From the NCBI GenBank assembly GCA_965112735.1, contig OZ218959.1, positions 434,001-498,000 of the forward strand: a stretch of 64,000 nucleotides of DNA. Reading direction: 5' to 3'. Below, piece after piece: positions 48,931 to 59,699 of this stretch (the first letter of the stretch is position 1; every line of letters starts with the position of its first letter). The stretch is from Phaeosaccion multiseriatum. Its lineage: Eukaryota > Ochrophyta, other classes. Below the pieces are notes generated by a model. It worked only from the letters and a program-made list of their open reading frames with translations, had not been told where the DNA came from and ran no database searches. The position numbers were made by a program, and so were the translations under genes.

Positions 48931-49894
48931 TAGTAGCAGCAGCAGCAGCAGTAGCGACGATGACGATAGCGAGGGGGGTGAAGGTAGCGACAACGGCAGT
49001 GGGAGTAAAAGCAGAAGTGAAGGGAATAGCATGGGAGGGGCAGAGGGCAGCAGCCAACATCCCGGGGGGCAGGGCTTGAGGCCATCGGGTAGAGGCAGAG
49101 GAGGGGGAGGGGGGGGGGGGCATGCTCCTGGGAAAGGCCTGGCGTCGGGGCGAGGGAGGGAGGGACAGGGCATCCCCAGCCCGAGCCAGCAGCCACACAC
49201 GGTGTGGGCCCCTCCCTCCCGAGGGGGCTCGGTGGGCGGGCTGCAGAGCGGGGCAAGTGGGAGGGGTGATGGCCGTGGGACGGAGGGTGGCGAGCGGAAG
49301 AGGAGAAAGACCACTGGAGAAAGGCAGGCCCAGAGCGCAGGGGGTGCCACTCGTGCCCAAGAAGGGGAGCAGGAGGAGCAGGAGGAGCAGGAGGAGCAGG
49401 AGGAGCAGGAGGAGCAGGAGGAGCAGGAGGAGAGACCATGGCCACGGCACGTCAACGGTAGTGGCGACGGTTGGAAGAGGCCCTACAGTGTGATATCAAG
49501 TGTGCACGGCCAGGCTGCAGGTCAGGCAGGTACATCAGCAGCAGCAGCAGCAGCGGCCCGGAGGGGGGTCTCAGCGTTAGAGGCAGCAGCGGCGACGGCT
49601 CCTCTGTGGCCGTCTGACCTGGAGCCCTCTGTGGGCGACCACATCGCCTACCAAGTGCTGTCCTTATCGGAGACCACCTTCAGCCCCGAGCTGAGCGGAG
49701 TGCTCGAGGCGGTGGTGGCGACGGTGAAGGAGGGAGGACAGGTCGTGTTGCGGGAGGGTGGATCGGCGGAGGAGGGTGAGGAGTACATCGAGCAGTGGGA
49801 TGTCATGTCGAGCATCAAGGTGCTGGGAGGGCCCGCCAAGGAGGAGGTGGAGAGGAGGGAGCAAGTGCTGGAGAGGTGGAAGGCTCTATCCTGA
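47813..49894 (+). CDS. Coilin (Cajal body scaffold protein)
   Basis: Single exon, 693 residues. Coilin organises Cajal bodies, where snRNPs mature. The N-terminal self-association domain is visible at about residues 23-105: SRLKVVFDAAQG, RWVLVPPHLEKVGDLVHHL, CLVEGFELPPRESLSLLREH, DVVVF. The centre is disordered with Lys/Arg nuclear signals (KKRRKRKREG; a long KKKRKKKRRKKKK), a Gln-rich segment, a poly-Ser tract followed by acidic residues, and RG-rich sequence (GRGRGGGGGG). The C-terminal atypical Tudor domain is seen as SDLEPSVGDHIAYQVLSLSE followed by SPELSGVLEAVVATV and a closing strand DVMSSIKVLGG. Order and spacing match coilin. Plant and animal proteins have similar sizes. The poly-Ser tract is encoded by AGT/AGC repeats. 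Confidence 0.75.
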
Positions 49895-50733
49895 GGAGTC
49901 GAGCAGCGTCGAGGGGGGGCGGGTACAATACCTGCTTGGGGAATGACGGCCCTGGCCAGGAGAGGCGGAAGAAGGCCCTTTGCCCTTTCTGAAGCTCCAA
50001 GGCGGCAAGTCGAGAGAAAAACCTTTTCATAATACATCCTATGCGACGACGTGTCGAGCGATAAATTTCAATTTGATGAGTCCTACTTACGAGCTCAACA
50101 ACGGACTGCGGGAGCAATGGTGGAGCTGCGTTAGATGCTACGAGCCCCAGACCGCACGTCCAATGCCATAGCTCCACAGCTTCGAGCAGAGGCATCCGCA
50201 GGCTTTCATTTATTGACTTCATGGGAATAACCTACACTGTAAGAAAGCTCGGGCAATAAGCGACTCACAACACAAAATGACAGTCGGGGGAGAGGTGTTT
50301 TTGAGCGTTTTGTGGTTTGTCTTTCGTCTTGGCCTCTACGCGGCACAAGACGCCACTTGCCGACGAAAGCATCTAGTGCGCTTGGTGGAGAGGGCATGGA
50401 GGGAGCGGGGGCAGCCGTTCGACACCCTTGGGAAACGGTTTTACAATCGAAACGCAACAGAAATTACTCTCGCCTACCAGCCACCGGTAAGGAGCTCTCT
50501 CACAGGAGAGAGGATGCATTCGCTGCACAACGCTGGGCCGCGCACCGCGACGACGGACGGACGAGCTGACTCAGAGAGAAGAGTTTGTAGAAGAGAAATG
50601 ACCCTGTGCTGATTGAGAGAACTTGACTAAGCAGCGTCCCTCTCCTCACAACTCACAACCTTGGAGCCCCTGGACCCTTACCAGTGGCAGCAAACTCTTC
50701 AGCCTTCAGTCGCTCTTCATAAAGTTCATCATC
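49895..50733. other. Spacer between coilin and CAP-protein genes
   Basis: 840 bp with a copy of the dispersed 26-bp word at about 50208-50235 and an uncertain small ORF at 50277. Confidence 0.5.
50277..50612 (+). CDS. Uncertain small ORF with N-terminal membrane segment
   Basis: ATG at 50277 opens MTVGGEVFLSVLWFVFRLGL, a plausible signal anchor, followed by a basic region (CRRKHLVRLVERAWRERGQP) and NRNATEITLAYQPP. A good donor (GTAAGG) follows the last segment at about 50489, so the visible stop may lie in an intron and further exons may exist, but I found none. No family recognised; it could be a chance frame. Confidence 0.25.
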   Translation: MTVGGEVFLSVLWFVFRLGLYAAQDATCRRKHLVRLVERAWRERGQPFDTLGKRFYNRNATEITLAYQPPVRSSLTGERMHSLHNAGPRTATTDGRADSERRVCRREMTLC

Positions 50734-52302
50734 ATGAGCCGTGTGGCCTGCTCCTGCCTCGCCCTGTTGGGCCTCGTCCTCTTCAGCCCTCCCACCCTGG
50801 CGTTAGCTTCGGAGAGGAGGCCGAATCCCGTCAATCAAGGAAAGCACATGGCGAGGAGACTCAAGACCGGTAAAGAGGTCCCTGCTGCTGCCACCGCTAC
50901 TGCCTCTGCTGGCGGTGTCTCAGTCTCTGCTGGCGGTGCCGCAGCCACTGCTGGTACTGGTGGTGTCTTTGCCTCCGCTGGTGGTGCCACTGCTGCTGCT
51001 TCCGGTGGAAACCAAGAACAACAACAGCAACCACTTCAGCAGCAGCAACAAGACCAAACATGGCAGACAACGTGGCAGACCGGAGCGGGAGATGACGGAC
51101 AACAAGGACAACAAGGAGGGAGGCCGGCTCCCGCCCCCGCCCGGCCTGCGCCTGCTGCACCCGTCCAGCCTGCGCCCGCCCCCGTTCAGGGGGGAGGAAA
51201 GCCTGTGAAGCCTGCTCCCACCACCCCCGCTCAGGGAGGAGGGAAGCCCGTGAGGCCTGCCCCCGCCCCCGCCAACGACCCCGCCCCCACTCCCGCCTCT
51301 CCAGCAGCCCCTGCCACTGGGGGGGGCTGGCAGAGCGTGATCCTGGACAAGCACAACAGCTACAGAGGTCTGCAATGCAAGACCCCTGCCCTGCAATGGT
51401 GAGCAACGCACACTCGATTCAGGCAGGCTCATTCTTTCCGTTGATGTTTCGTTTAGTGGTCTTTTGCTGGCTCTCTTTCTGATCTGTCCGTCTGGCGATG
51501 CCAACGTTCCGCTGCCTCCCCTCTCCCTCCTCTCCCTTCCTCTCCTCTCCTCTCCTCTCCTCTCCTCTCCTCTCCTCTCCTCTCCTCCCCTCTTCTCTTC
51601 TCTCCTCCCCTCTCCTCTCCTCTCCTCCCCTCCCCTCTCCTCTCCTCTCCTCTCCCCTCCTTTCCTCCCCTCTTCTCTTCTTTCCTCCTCCATCGTGCAG
51701 GGACGATGCCCTCGCGAGTCAGGCGCAGGCGTGGGCCGATCAGATGGCCGCCTCACAGAGCCTCACGCACAGCGGCGCCGGCGGAGTCGGAGAGAATATC
51801 GCCTTCAACTCCGGCTCGGACTTTGTCGAGATCGCCACGTGGTCTATAGATCAGTGGTACGTGCGTTAAGGATATGCGTACGAGGCTCAGGGTGATGGCA
51901 CTGGATGGTCACAGTCCGGGCGGTGGTGGTGGTGGGGGAGGCCACGACAACATGGCCAATGATGCCATTCGCTCAAAGGGCTGACGGCAATGCAATTGCG
52001 TAGAGAGTGATGAATAAATGACGCGCCGCCCTCTCTGACTGATGCGCCCACCCACCCATCCCGCCTCCGTCTGTTGCCATCCGCCGCGCCGCAGGTACGC
52101 TGAGATTTCACTGTGCGCCACGACGGCGTGCGACGGAAACCTCGGAGCCACGGGCCACTTCACGCAAGTGGTGTGGGTAAGCAGCACCAGCCTGGGCTGC
52201 GGCGCGAGCGAGAGCGGCGGGTCGGTGTACGTGGCGTGCAACTACTCCGAGCAGGGCAACATCACCGGGCAGTTCCAGGAGAACGTGCTGGGCCTGTGCT
52301 GA
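50734..52302 (+). CDS. Secreted CAP/SCP-domain (PR-1-like) protein
   Basis: Three exons: 50734-51398, 51701-51856, 52095-52302; 342 residues. A signal peptide (SRVACSCLALLGLVLFSPPT) is followed by a 190-residue low-complexity linker rich in Ala/Gly, Gln and Pro, with PAPAPVQGGGKPVKPAP-type repeats. The CAP domain starts at SVILDKHNSYRG and carries DALASQAQAWAD, the GENIAF motif, HFTQVVW (CAP1, with the His of the conserved cavity) and YVACNYSEQGN (CAP2), ending NVLGLC. Both introns split Trp codons in the same phase. CAP proteins are extracellular; roles include sterol or lipid binding and defence. The Pro-rich linker suggests attachment to or passage through the cell wall, which is inference. 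Confidence 0.88.
51535..51690. repeat. (CTCCT)n tract before acceptor
   Basis: CTCCT pentanucleotide repeats in intron 1 of the CAP gene, ending just before the acceptor and acting as an extended polypyrimidine tract. Confidence 0.9.
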
Positions 52303-53083
52303 GTGCGGATCTGAGCAAGCAGTCACCGGTGTATCCTTTGGGGCAAGCTGAGGCTCTAGCGTCAATCTGATTGGCGCATGACCGCATGTGCATAGAGGAC
52401 TAGAGGGACAGTGTCAGCAGTGTGCATAGAGAAAGTGGTGGGGAGTGGCTGTGAGCTATTCGCACACACGAACCCCCCACTCGACCCCCGAAGCACTATC
52501 CGCTATCCGCTATCGCCGGCGCCAGCCGGTCCGCTATCCGCTATCGGGCCCCCCGGGGCCTGATAGCGCGCTATCGAGAATGTGGGCGATAGTGCGTCAG
52601 GGGTCGAACCCCAAATAAAGAGAGAGCATAAGAGTCTTCTGCTTTCTCCCGGATTGACTCCCACCCCTGTACTTATTACATGAATTGAAAATAGAGAGGC
52701 CCTATAAAGGAATAAGAAACTGAAAGTGTGAATGTGAAGTGTGTGTGTATGTGTGTGTGAGCGGGCGACTTTATTGACTTAATAGGAATCACCTAAGAAA
52801 CTGAAAGTGTGAAAGTGTGTGTGTGAGCCGAGAATTGGAGGCAGGATTCGGTGAATCACATTTGGCGGTGGAGAACAATGCGTGTATATAAAAATTGGTG
52901 GCAAAGGGGTTTTGCATCGACCCCGAATTCAGCCCGGAAGGAAACAATATACAAAAATACAAAAAGCAGGAAGAGAATGCAATGAAGAGAACCGCTGCTC
53001 CAAAATTAGGATAATAAGGGAGGGGGGGAGAGGGAAGAGAAAGGAAAGGAAAAGAGCGAGAGGGAAAGAAAAACTGGGGGAAG
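52303..53083. other. Spacer with foldback element and dispersed repeat word
   Basis: 780 bp holding the inverted-repeat element at 52466-52613, a copy of the dispersed 26-bp word at 52770-52797, a duplicated AAGAAACTGAAAGTGTGAA segment (about 52708-52732 and 52794-52815) and the leader of the ArfGAP gene. No coding sequence seen. Confidence 0.55.
52466..52613. mobile_element. Foldback/MITE-like inverted repeat, about 148 bp
   Basis: The left end (TCGACCCCCGAAGCACTATC) is an imperfect reverse complement of the right end (GCGATAGTGCGTCAGGGGTC). The inside holds several CGCTATCCG / GATAGCG words in both orientations, plus the palindromic cores GCCGGCGCCAGCCGG and GGGCCCCCCGGGGCC. The whole can fold into one long hairpin. 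The size, the lack of coding capacity and the position between genes fit a miniature non-autonomous element. No target-site duplication could be fixed. Confidence 0.5.
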
Positions 53084-56000
53084 ATGTTGGCCTTGCCGTA
53101 CACAGAGGACTCTCCTGCATTCCGCCACTCGCTGAACGAGAGGGTGGCCGTGTGCGCCGACGCCAGCGCCTACCTCAAGCGGTGCTGCCACGAGGTCAGT
53201 CTCTTCAGCACGGCGTTGCAGAACCTCTCTCGGCAGAGCCACGCAGTGGCTGCTGTACTCGCGCTCGCTGACTCAAAACTGGGGGCGTTCAATGTAGAGC
53301 CTGACTTATCAGTAGACGAGCGAGTAGAGGCAGGTGCTGTCCATGAGCCAGCCTCAGAGAATAGTAGCGAGTCGGGGCCAGGACCAGCCTCAGAGAATGG
53401 TACCGAGTCGGGGCCAGGACAGCAGGCCGAACCTGCAACAGAGTCTGCCTCAGATGCCGGCAAAGGGGCAGGCAAGGGCAACATCACGTCGGTCCTGGCG
53501 AGCTTCGGCCTCATCTTCCGCGAGGTAGGCAACGCGCAGGGTATGATGGTGGACTGCCTGAGCTCGGCCCTCGCGCAGCCGCTGGCCAGGCTGGCACGGG
53601 AGGACCTCGACGGACTCGTCAAGGCCGACAAGCAGCGCAAGGGCAAGCAGGTCAGGGGGGGAAGCAGGACGGGAGGGGAGAGGAGGGGAGGGAGTATGCA
53701 GAGAGCCAGGGGAGGGGATCGGGCAAGCAAGCAGGTGGTCAGAGGGAGGGGAGAGGAGGGGAGGGGGCTAAGGGCTGAAGCGCTGAGACCTACGGTGGCC
53801 GGCACTTCCCCTGAGGCCTGCGTGTCCGGACCAGGGCCTTGTGTCCGTCAGACAATACGAGAGGAGATCAAAAGTCCCCGCTCTTCTCCCGTGTCCTCTG
53901 TGCCCCTCCTTCTCTTGATGCGCCCCTGTCTCTCCCCCCCCCCACCCCCCCATCCCCCCTCCTCTTCAGGAGCATTTCCAATCCTGCCTACGCAAGTATA
54001 CGACGGGGGCGCTGCGCAAGAAGGGCGTGGCAGACTCCTCTGTCGACCTCAGTGCCGCACGGCTGGCAGCCTCGTACGGCGACTTCGAGAAGGCCCGGCT
54101 AGATGTTGTCGCTAGGTGAGAATGTAGAGAGGGAGGAAGAGGGAGGGACGGGAGGGAGGGACGGAGGGAGAGACTGCAACACCACCCCCCCCCTGTCCCA
54201 TGCAATACCCCTGCCCCTGTCCCATGCAATACCCCTGCCCCTGTCCCATGCAATACCCCTGCCCCTGTCCCATGCAATACCCCTACCCCTGACCCATGCA
54301 ATACCCCTACCCCTGTCCCATGCAATACCCCACCCCGGTGTAGACTGTCGGTGCTAGACAAGCAAGTGAGTCTTGACGCAACGGACAGCGTCCTCGCCAC
54401 CACCACCGTCATGGAAACATACTTCTCCTTCTGCAGGCACCAGCTCAAAGAAAGCAAGCTTGGGTCGGGCGGAGAGGGCGTGGCTCGCCAGAGACAGACT
54501 GTCGCAGTGGCGAAAGAGCTACGGGCCTCTCAGGGGGCCGCGGCAGCCCTCACAGAGAAGGTCAGAGACATTCTGACGCTTCTGCCGGACACGGAGGACG
54601 TGTTGGGAAAGGGAGGAGGCAAGGGCAAGAAGGACAGCAGCGGGGACAGCCCCGGGGGTCCGGGAGGGGGCGGCGCTTCACCGCAAGTATTCAGTGGGAA
54701 GAAGGCGCTGAAAGGGGCGGATGCGGACGGGATTTTGGCGCTGATCCGTGTGTCGGCGGCGGAGGCGGAGGAGAGGCACGGCTACTTTCAGAGTGCACGG
54801 AGGATGAGGGAGGAGGTGTTCGAGCCCATTCGGAGCTCGGCCTCGTCCATGGGGTTGTTAGAGGTGCACCCACCGGCCCGCCCCGCTTCTCCCACGGCAG
54901 CGGCAGTGGCTATGGCGGGGGAGGGGGGAGGGGAGAAGGAGGGGAAGGGGGGAGGGGAGGAGGCAAAGTCCGGTGCGGCGGAGGTGGGGGGGATGGAACG
55001 AGGGAGGAGCGCTGGAAGTGACGGCGGGGGGGGCGGTAGGCTCAGCTCAGGTCCCGCGGTGGTGAAGGAGGGGTATATCGGGAGGAGGCACACGGGTACG
55101 CTAGGGTATAACTGGAAGCGGTACTGGTTCGTGCTTGACGCCTCTAATCTCTACTACCTCAAGGGCAAGGACAGAAGCAGCGCTATTGACTGGACAAGGG
55201 GGGGTGGGGGAGGCGACAAGGACGGCAGTGGAGGAGGAGGAGGAGGAGGAGCAGGAGCAGGAGGAGGAGCAGGAGGAGGAGCAGGAGGAGCAGGAGGAGG
55301 GGGTGGAACTGCTGCCTCTGTCGCTACGAACCTCCGGAGGAAGTCCGCCATTGCTCTTTTGGGCAGGCACGGGAAGAGTAGTGAGACCGTGGAAACCTCC
55401 AAGGAACCGCAGCAGCCGCAGACACAGCAGCAGCCGCAGCAGTCGGGGGTGCAGGAGGAGGAGGACGACGAGGGGACAGCGGGCGAGCGGGTAGTGGTGT
55501 GCGATATCAAGCTCTCCTCCGTGCGAGAGAGCGACGCCGCCACATCGGAGACATTGTGGTGTTTCGAGATTCACAGCGCCAACAGAAAGAGCTTCATGCT
55601 GCAGGCCGAGGGGCCGGACGAGTGAGTGTGGGCGCGTGTTATGTGGGCGTGTGTCGAGGGGTGGTAGAGCCACCTACCCCCCTACCGAGAGAGAAGAGAG
55701 CGATAGAGAGAGAAGAGAGGGAGTGTGTGCCGTCTTCCGCTTCCCTCCCCTCCCTCCCTCCCTCCCTCCCTCCCTCCTCCCTCCCCGGCCGTTGCTCATG
55801 CATATCTCCTCGCCCTTCACAGCCCCTCCTCCACCGCGTCCCTTTTTTACTCCTCTTGTGTATCACCAACTGCCCAGGCTGAAGGACTGGATGGAAGCCA
55901 TCAAGGGTACCATCGCCAGCGAGTTGTCCAGCAACCACGCGGCGCCAACAGCAGCATCCACCTCCTCACCCCGGCCCAGAAACCTACCCCTGCCTAGCGC

Positions 56001-58640
56001 CGGCGGCGGTGGTGGCGACGACAGCGGTGCCTTGTCCGACGGCGAGATGTCCTCTCCCTGCTCCTCACTGTCACCGGGAGGGCCTGCGGGGGAGTACCAT
56101 TACGGGTCTCTCTCCAGGTGAGGAGGGGAGGGAAGGGAAGGGAAGGGAAGGGAAGGCCGAAGGGAGGGGAGGGGAGGGAAGGACGAAGGGAGGGGAGGAA
56201 CGGGGCAGTGACTGGGGCACAAACCACAAACCCACGCCTGTTGATGCTCATCAAATCCAATCGACAATCGCCCACCCCCCCTTGCCGATGGCGTCTTCTG
56301 CCCGTCTCCCTCTCTGCTTCTCTCCTCACAGCCCCAAGCAGCGCGAAGGCGAAGGCGAAGGCGAAGGCGGCGCCGAGAATGACGCTTCCCCTCCACCGCC
56401 CCCCTCCCCCCCTCGGAAGAGCGCCGCCGTGCTGGCTCTGATGGAGGCCAACCCTTCCTGTGCAGAGTGCGGGGCGTCAGGGCCGAGCTGGATCAGCCTC
56501 AATCTAGGGGTGCTCATTTGTATTGAGTGCAGCGGCATACACCGCAGTCTAGGCACTCACGTCAGCAAGGTGAGCGGCACAGCTCTCTCGTTCTCTCTCC
56601 TCTCCTCTATTTCTCTCGCTCTGTGTGTCTCTCTGTCTCTCTCCTCTCTCTCTGTCTGTCTCTCTCTCTCTATTTCTCTCTGTTTCTCTCCTCTCACTCT
56701 CTCTGTCTCTCTCTGTCTCTCTCTCGTCTGTCTCTCTCCTCTCTCTCTGTCTGTCGCTGTCTCTCTCTCTGTCTCTCTCTCTCTCTCTCTCCTCTCTCTC
56801 TGTGTCTCTCTCTCTTTCTATCTGTCTCTCTCCTCTCTCTCTCTGTCTCTGTCCTCTCTCTCTGTCTCGCTCTGCCTCTCTCTCTGTCTCTCTGTCTCTC
56901 TCCGTCTCTCTCTCGCTGTCTCTCTCTCCTCCATGCATGCGGCGTCTTCGTCGTGTCCCCCCTCCCCTCTCCCCCCCCCTCCTTCCCTTCACCCTCCCTT
57001 CCCCTTCCCCTTCCCTTCCCGTTCCCCTTCCCCTTCCCCTTCCCTCCCCTGTTCAGGTGCGCTCTCTGGAGCTGGACGACATCGACCCGCTTGCCCTTTC
57101 TCTCGTGGGGCGTATAGGAAACGAGAGGTCCAACGCGGTATGGGAGGCAGGGATGGAGGAGAGGGAACGCGCACTGAGGCAGCGAGAGGCTGAGGCCATC
57201 AAGGCAGAGAAGGAGGTGAGCACCGCCCTGGCCCCCCTGGGCAGCTCCACGACCCGACGGAGACAACGCAGACCCTCCATCCACCGACCCTCGGAGGACT
57301 CATGCCAAGTGACCAAGGAGAACTGGATCCGAGCCAAGTACGCCCAGTTAGGCATGGGGGATGTAAAGGCCCTGAGTGCTCTCTTGCTTGCCCACAAGCA
57401 GCGCTCAGAGGGGGTGAGCGAGGTGTACGCGGCTTCTCTAGCAGCTGTGCCGCCGGAGGAGGTGCTGGAGCTGTTTGCAGCGGCGGAACGAAACGACTGC
57501 GCAGGAGCCATGGCAGCGCTCTCCAAGGGGGCGGTGCTGGCCTGGAGGCACGGAGGGAGGCAAGCCAAGACAGTGCTACACGTGGCCGCCGCTGCGGGGG
57601 CTCTGGAGGTGGGTGGGGGTCAGGATGCGGAGGGACGGAGGGAGGGACGGAGGGAGGGAGGGAGGGAGGGACGGAGGGAGGGAGAGAGGGAGAGAGGGAG
57701 GGAGGGAGGGAGGGAGGGAGGGATGGATGGAGGGAGCGAGGGAGGGAGAGTGTTGGGAGGGAGGGAGGGATGGAGGGGAAGGGGGAAAGGGGGGAAGGGA
57801 GAGAGAGAGAGAGAGGGAGGGAGGGAGAGAGAGAGGGAGGAAGTTAGGGAAGGGAAAGAATGGAGCGTGTTGGGATGTGTGGGGGTGGGGGCGCTCCCAA
57901 GGTGGGTGGGCTCGCATGAGTGGGGGGGCTGTGACGTGTGTGACGTGTGTGACGTGTGTGACGTGTGGGCTTCGGCAGGAGGAGAGAGGGAGCGAGAAAG
58001 AGAGGGGGGCTCCGTGGGCACCGACTCTGCGGCAGAGGCGATCAGTCAGTCCATCAGTCAGTCGATCAGTCAGTCCATCAGTCAGTCGATCAGTTAGTCG
58101 ATCAGTCAGTCGATCAGTCAGTCGATCAGTCAGTCGATTAGTCAGTCGATCAGTCAGTCGATCAGTCAGTCGATCAGTCAGTCGATCAGTCAGTCGATCA
58201 GTCAGTCGATCAGTCAGTCCATCAGTCAGTCGATCAGTCAGTCGATCAGTCAGTCGATCAGTCAGTCGATTAGTCAGTCGATCAGTCAGTCCATCAGTCA
58301 GTCGATCAGTCAGTTGATCAATCAGTCGATTAGTCAGTCGATTAGTCAGTCGATTATTCAGTCCATTAAATTACCACCCTTCGCCCCAGTCTGCGGCCCG
58401 CTCCGCCCCTCTGCCGCCCTTCTGTACTCATCCTGTTCTGTCCTGTGCATCCACTGCCATCCCCTGTCCTTTGCTGTGCTGTCCTGTCCTGCCATTGTCT
58501 AGTGCTGTGCGCTGCTGGTGCTGAACGGAGCCCCTCTCACTGCAGAGGACGACGACCACTTCACACCTCTGGACTGCGCCGTTCTTGCCAACAAGGTCAA
58601 GGTGGTGGAGCTGCTGTCGCTCAAGATGGAGGGGGTGTGA
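53084..58640 (+). CDS. BAR-PH-ArfGAP-ankyrin protein (ACAP/plant AGD1-like)
   Basis: Seven exons: 53084-53650, 53970-54115, 54344-55621, 55878-56117, 56332-56569, 57057-57608, 58503-58640; 1,052 residues. It stimulates GTP hydrolysis by Arf GTPases on curved membranes. N-terminal BAR-like helices run to about residue 430 ([10 protein letters not shown]-type opening replaced here by [36 protein letters not shown]), interrupted by a Ser/Glu/Gly insertion. The PH domain starts at [20 protein letters not shown], is broken by about 110 residues of Gly- and Gln-rich sequence, and resumes at [13 protein letters not shown] to LKDWMEAI. The ArfGAP zinc finger [20 protein letters not shown] continues [20 protein letters not shown] with the catalytic Arg in HRSLG. 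Ankyrin repeats follow ([32 protein letters not shown]). Confidence 0.88.
54184..54338. repeat. 24-bp minisatellite of about six copies in intron 2
   Basis: Units of CCCTGTCCCATGCAATACCC plus a short spacer, in the ArfGAP-gene intron at 54116-54343, running to the acceptor. Confidence 0.92.
56590..56935. repeat. TCTCTCTG-rich pyrimidine tract in intron 5
   Basis: About 350 bp of CTCTCTGTCT variants between the ArfGAP zinc-finger exon and the following exon. Its open frames (Ser/Leu-rich on one strand, Arg/Glu-rich on the other) are artefacts. Confidence 0.9.
57625..57860. repeat. GGGA-rich purine tract in intron 6
   Basis: GGGA/GAGA repeats directly after the donor of exon 6 of the ArfGAP gene. 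Confidence 0.9.
58035..58365. repeat. 12-bp minisatellite (CGATCAGTCAGT) of about 27 copies
   Basis: Tandem CGATCAGTCAGT with occasional C/T change (CCATCAGTCAGT, CGATTAGTCAGT) in intron 6 of the ArfGAP gene. The unit contains the dam-type palindrome GATC in most copies. Confidence 0.95.
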
Positions 58641-58735
58641 TGTAGTGACTGCCACAAGACACGCACGTACATACACACATGCACACATACATATACCACA
58701 CGTACACACACGTACGCACGCACACACACGCATAT

Positions 58736-58775
<40 letters not shown>

Positions 58776-59699
58776 GACCCGTACTACAGGTTGTAGGGGA
58801 GTAGAGCAGAGCTACGAAAGACTGAAGGACTGCTTTTGCAGCAGTGCTTGGCAGTGCTTGGCTTTTTTTTTACTGTGGTCTCTTGAGATCACAGAGGGGG
58901 GGGGGGAGGGGTGGGAGCAACTGTAAACACGCGCTTGCTCCGTCTGGACTAAGTAATTGACAATTTCATTTTTTACGTGGATACAATATACCTCATGTAT
59001 AATTTCTTACAGACACACTCCTACATCCCACTGACTAATCCACTCCCTCATGACTCTTCCACCCACTCCCATCCACTGCCATCCCTTTTTGAAAACACAC
59101 CAACATACAACGTTGGGTTTAAGATCAAAGGCCGCTCTTGGTCAGTCCCCCTCCCCGGACGGGTCGTGTGTGCGTGCGTGCGTGAGGGGAAAGATGAAGT
59201 GCTCGCCCCATCGCCTCACCCACAGCTACACAGACAAACAAAAGCTGGCGCGCATCACTCGCTACCCAAACACTCATGCACTCACTCAATACACACCACT
59301 CACACACACTCACTCACTCACTCACTCACACACACACTCACTCACTCACTCACTCACATCCTCACACTCACTTCTCAGTCACTCACTTCTCAGTCACTCA
59401 CTCACTCACACACTCACTCACATCCTCACCCCCCTCCCTCACTCACTTATAAAAAGAATACATTCACTCGCTCATTCTCTCTCTCCAAGTCCCACCACAA
59501 ATACTCACTCACCCACCAAAACAAACACGCTAGTTGTAGTCCAATCGCTACACATATAACCACAAACACACACACACACACACAGCGCCAAACACTACAG
59601 CACTGCCTCACTGATCAGTCATCAGTCATCACTCCCCCCTCCTCATTCCCTCATCACAAGGGGAAGGGAAGGTCATCACTCCCCCCCTCATTCCCTTCA
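58641..59699. other. Convergent spacer between ArfGAP and MYB genes
   Basis: About 1.06 kb of CA repeats (58680-58775), a G-run, an AT-rich stretch at 58950-59010 and CACT/CACA repeats (59270-59440, 59560-59585). The recurring intron motif appears at 59070-59084. No gene seen. Confidence 0.6.

Noticed and set aside
48880-48960. AGT/AGC repeat as a non-coding microsatellite
   Set aside because: It is in frame within coilin and encodes the poly-Ser tract between the conserved N- and C-terminal domains.
52597-52615. GGGGTCGAACCCC resembling a tRNA T-arm
   Set aside because: The loop is only five bases, no other tRNA arms fit, and the word belongs to the foldback element.
56527-57284. Ser/Leu-rich and Arg/Glu-rich frames over the ArfGAP intron
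   Set aside because: Intron 5 simple sequence; the ArfGAP finger and following exon join in phase across it.
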